Positions 53,501 through 54,948 of a stretch of DNA of 54,948 nt are shown here, one piece after another; the first letter of the stretch is position 1; each line of letters begins with the position of its first letter. The notes beneath the pieces are model-generated. The model did not search any database, had not been told where the DNA came from, and worked only from the letters and a program-made list of their open reading frames with translations. The position numbers and the translations under genes were made by a program. The DNA comes from a bacterium. Its GTDB lineage: Bacteria; Sumerlaeota; Sumerlaeia; SLMS01. The stretch spans positions 1 through 54,948 of the forward strand of contig WGMQ01000028.1 of the NCBI GenBank assembly GCA_016125005.1. Reading direction: 5' to 3'.

Positions 53501-54948
53501 GCATTGAAGTGCGATGCCAAAAGGCTTTCGAGACTCCCCGCCAAGTCCCTGAAATCCTGACCGGTGGCGGATTCATTGGCGACCAGCTTCTCCTCCTCGT
53601 CATGATAGTAGGCCGCGATCCGATTCAGCGTTTCGTTCACGCGCCGACGGCAGTTTACCACGTGCCGCGCGTCCCGTAGACCTTGCAGGCAATCGCGCGC
53701 TGCGATGCCAAGCAACTCGTCGATCTGATCCGTCAGTTTGTCGGGCTGCGTCGCCGCCTCATCGTTGCAGTCAGGCGGGGGAGGCGGAGGTGCCGGCCCC
53801 GGTTTGCCCGGATCCTTCGGTTTCTTGTTTCCCGGATTCTTCTTCTTGTTCTTCCCCGCCGGGACCGATCCGTGCCAGCCCGGCTCGCGAATGCCAAAGC
53901 CCGCGTCCGAACAGATTAGCGAGCCATCCTCGCTAACTGTCATGGTCCCAACGATGTCCCAGTCACCGACGTCGTGGTCGAAGCTCCACAGGGCGCTCCG
54001 GGTGCCCGGCGGAAGGGCCGTCGTCTGGCCCAGGGCATCGACCGTCCCCACGTTCGGGAAGCACACCGGGACCGCCTCGTCGAAGTTCGTGGGACCGTCG
54101 GTCTGCACCGTGATGACTATCGGCAGGTTCAACCCATCGGGGAGCGGCGACGGGATGCGATCCGGCGGCACCGGTGCGATGCCCACCCGCCCGCCGCGCA
54201 AGCCGTCGTCGGAGTAAAGCGCGCCCGGTGGCACCAGCAATCGGACTCCCTCGAAGTCGGGGTGCTGATCCAGCACCGACTGGGGAAATCCCACTGTGGT
54301 TGTCTCCGACTCCGAAACCACCTGCATCGTCCCCGCCACAACCAGCGGTAGATAGATTTCCCCGACGTTGGTCTCGCCCCCCGGGTTGGCGAACCACTTC
54401 TTCCCCACGAACGGATAATAGGGACCAGACGGAATCGCTGTCGACACACCATCGGGAGTGGTGGTGACCGTGCGCCCGTCGATATAGACGAAGAACTCGC
54501 CCGCGGGCACATGCTCCATGCGGAAATTGCCCTGAGAATCAGTCACCGAAAAGATACGATCCTCCGCTCCCTCCACGTATAGACGTACTCCTCCAAGCGG
54601 CCGATTGACCGAGACCTTTCGCGTGCCCTCGGGCGCCAGCAACTCGCTTGCAAAGACACGCCCCGTGACCGCCGTGTCGCCGACGCTCGCCATGGGCACC
54701 GTGGTGAAGGCGAACTCCCCAACTCCTCCCGGCACTCCATCTGCATTCGCGTCCACCGGCAGGCCATCCGCGCCAAGAAGCAGCCCACCATCCACGCGCA
54801 CCGTCACAACGGCTGCGTCGGGCAAATGGCGCTGATAGAAGAGAGTCACCACCCGCCGGTCGCGGGAAACGTGAAGCCGGGCAGGCAGGGCCGTGTCACC
54901 GAAGCGCACCGTGATGGCCCCTTCGGCCAGCGTACCCGCCAGCGGACG
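50587..54948 (-). CDS. Giant multidomain secreted surface protein, 5' end cut by window edge
   Basis: The frame stays open to the right edge, so at least 1453 residues are seen and the N-terminus is missing. From the visible start: an Ig-like domain of the Big_5 kind (ending GGVGEFAFTTVPMAS), a carboxypeptidase-regulatory-like domain (LGGVRLYVEGAEDRIFSVTD), a Lys/Pro-rich segment (GKNKKKNPGNKKPKDPGKPG), a helical Cys-containing stretch, calcium-type repeats (DSDNDGLSDAAEF, DSDGDGVLDGAEI), LVIVD-like propeller repeats, an Ig domain, another Big_5 domain, and a final run of DxDxDG repeats (DTDGDGVQDGLEDRDRDALP). It is an adhesin-like or scaffold protein held at the cell surface. It is probably the first gene visible of the operon. 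Confidence 0.82.
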   Translation of the reverse strand, partial: RPLAGTLAEGAITVRFGDTALPARLHVSRDRRVVTLFYQRHLPDAAVVTVRVDGGLLLGADGLPVDANADGVPGGVGEFAFTTVPMASVGDTAVTGRVFASELLAPEGTRKVSVNRPLGGVRLYVEGAEDRIFSVTDSQGNFRMEHVPAGEFFVYIDGRTVTTTPDGVSTAIPSGPYYPFVGKKWFANPGGETNVGEIYLPLVVAGTMQVVSESETTTVGFPQSVLDQHPDFEGVRLLVPPGALYSDDGLRGGRVGIAPVPPDRIPSPLPDGLNLPIVITVQTDGPTNFDEAVPVCFPNVGTVDALGQTTALPPGTRSALWSFDHDVGDWDIVGTMTVSEDGSLICSDAGFGIREPGWHGSVPAGKNKKKNPGNKKPKDPGKPGPAPPPPPPDCNDEAATQPDKLTDQIDELLGIAARDCLQGLRDARHVVNCRRRVNETLNRIAAYYHDEEEKLVANESATGQDFRDLAGSLESLLASHFNAAQNCGTTDQFLNGVNQFRQTAACLDATAAAAEEPCSKLESQGGPCKPPESVTDTCNSLRNRARNRAENLRKLADRAEAAHRRALSERETLSAMIADLQDTASGYKFGKGGAPLTPEQRAEITTLSSAIVTQMLVLYNLGVEEGLILDENAAVFGDLGEAQASMNAALATYFPEATSDTRYFLLETNEAQRRFVYPGPEASLFLPGGEAYFLSWFDPRTREVGFASGRTTAVGQEDFLESGTARRDDTPDSDNDGLSDAAEFIIGTLSDSPDSDGDGVLDGAEITQGSNPLDGFPIATGIVGAAAMEGEALDVATLNNIAAVANGEAGVTFLNVFNPFQPVRVGQMDTPGKATRVALSDVRCAVADDRGGLHLIDISDPPNAAIVRTYPPSALGGVPRAVAFAGDLLYVGTTNGDVHTIDSTGGLMLSTTRVVSPVLDIAIVRDSVAVLDSGSRVILYVTGASFGTYLSRVTNVSTTAGSRLFATDGLLYATSITGYTVLDVGSPTSPANLGEVRLSQVGLRQLVLNNGDEGIAAVATASDATGDVEFFGTQTAPVAHQFRTTYDTPGDAVSVAIYGGVAFAAAADAGLQIINYRGFDTGGVAPTVTVTTSFEGNPATVEEGQLVRLTAQVSDDVQVRSVEWYRDGERVLIDGSFPFEWRFRLPRLGEASSISLRARVFDTGGNSTWSDTITVNLSPDATPPFVAEVLPTPLSFATGAEVRVFFSEPMNPESLAGSFRLRSAGADRSFFTADDTTIDVTNATFGPDGTFLYWVPATPLSPGLYRAEISAPLADLAGYMLQPLRQWDFIVYAAGIDGDSDCIPDELEPRLGLLPTVADSDSNGILDGNEDSDFDGVPNCQELVLGFDPALPDTDGDGVQDGLEDRDRDALPDVQELVRSAGLTTPDTDGDGFLDGEEVLAETDPLSAASKPALVADWPQSAVSPIWSLHNAALDPPTIPYSAGPTFAVENNP

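Overview
The window is GC-rich (low to mid 60s % by eye) and almost fully coding. It comes from a Gram-negative type of cell: there are TolC-like outer-membrane, periplasmic-adaptor and lipoprotein genes. GTG and TTG starts are common and many neighbours overlap by 4 nt (ATGA). The pseudopilin type (a GFTLIELL leader, then a YAVDYNNPPP-like stretch), the dockerin/thrombospondin-like secreted proteins and the overall gene mix recall uncultivated lineages such as Sumerlaeota (BRC1), Hydrogenedentes, Planctomycetes or Lentisphaerae. Sumerlaeota is my best guess, but the window carries no rRNA to prove it.

Layout. 1-1.3 kb: end of an O-antigen ligase/Wzy-like gene. 1.3-5.4 kb (minus): sucB and sucA with a hairpin terminator between them. 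5.7-9.0 kb: an ABC-F protein and an HD phosphohydrolase. 9.1-15.1 kb (minus): a full Mrp/Mnh cation/proton antiporter operon with fused A+B, then C, D, E, F, G. 15.4-18.3 kb: a pseudopilin and a less GC-rich sialidase-like secreted protein, each ended by a clear terminator. 18.7-19.9 kb (minus): a small unknown gene and panC. 20.1-24.0 kb: TolC-like protein, periplasmic adaptor and a MacB/LolD-type ATPase with no permease. 24.0-24.2 and 30.6-30.8 kb: two copies of an inverted-repeat (MITE-like) element. 24.3-30.6 kb: GT2 glycosyltransferase, a heterodimeric ABC exporter, a HEAT-repeat protein and lipB. 30.9-35.0 kb: hisG, hisC fused to a degraded HAD domain, a membrane-anchored unknown and gpsA. 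35.0-37.7 kb (minus): a tandem GT2 protein and a polytopic membrane protein that may be a degraded WecA/MraY-family member. 37.7-40.3 kb: AhpD-like and AhpC-like peroxide defence pair and an MFS transporter. 40.4-46.4 kb: a PilB/GspE ATPase followed by a J-like/TPR protein, a GrpE-like protein and a divergent DnaK. 46.5-54.9 kb (minus): a tightly overlapping operon of secreted proteins (a giant multidomain protein running off the right edge, two glycine-rich paralogues, and a vanadium-haloperoxidase/PAP2-like lipoprotein).

The genes combine central metabolism (SucAB with LipB supplying the lipoyl precursor; panC; his; gpsA), envelope polysaccharide work (ligase, glycosyltransferases), export, and surface proteins. 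Two signals stand out beyond the gene list. The first is a scattered octamer, GTCTATAC/GTATAGAC: I count 16 exact copies by eye where base composition predicts about one. It occurs on both strands and in all reading frames, it forces rare codons, and it forms perfect or near-perfect palindromes at the equivalent 3' ends of two paired ABC genes. The second is the chaperone triad beside PilB, whose J-like domain has DPE instead of HPD and whose DnaK has an altered interdomain linker.

No rRNA, tRNA or CRISPR array was recognised.
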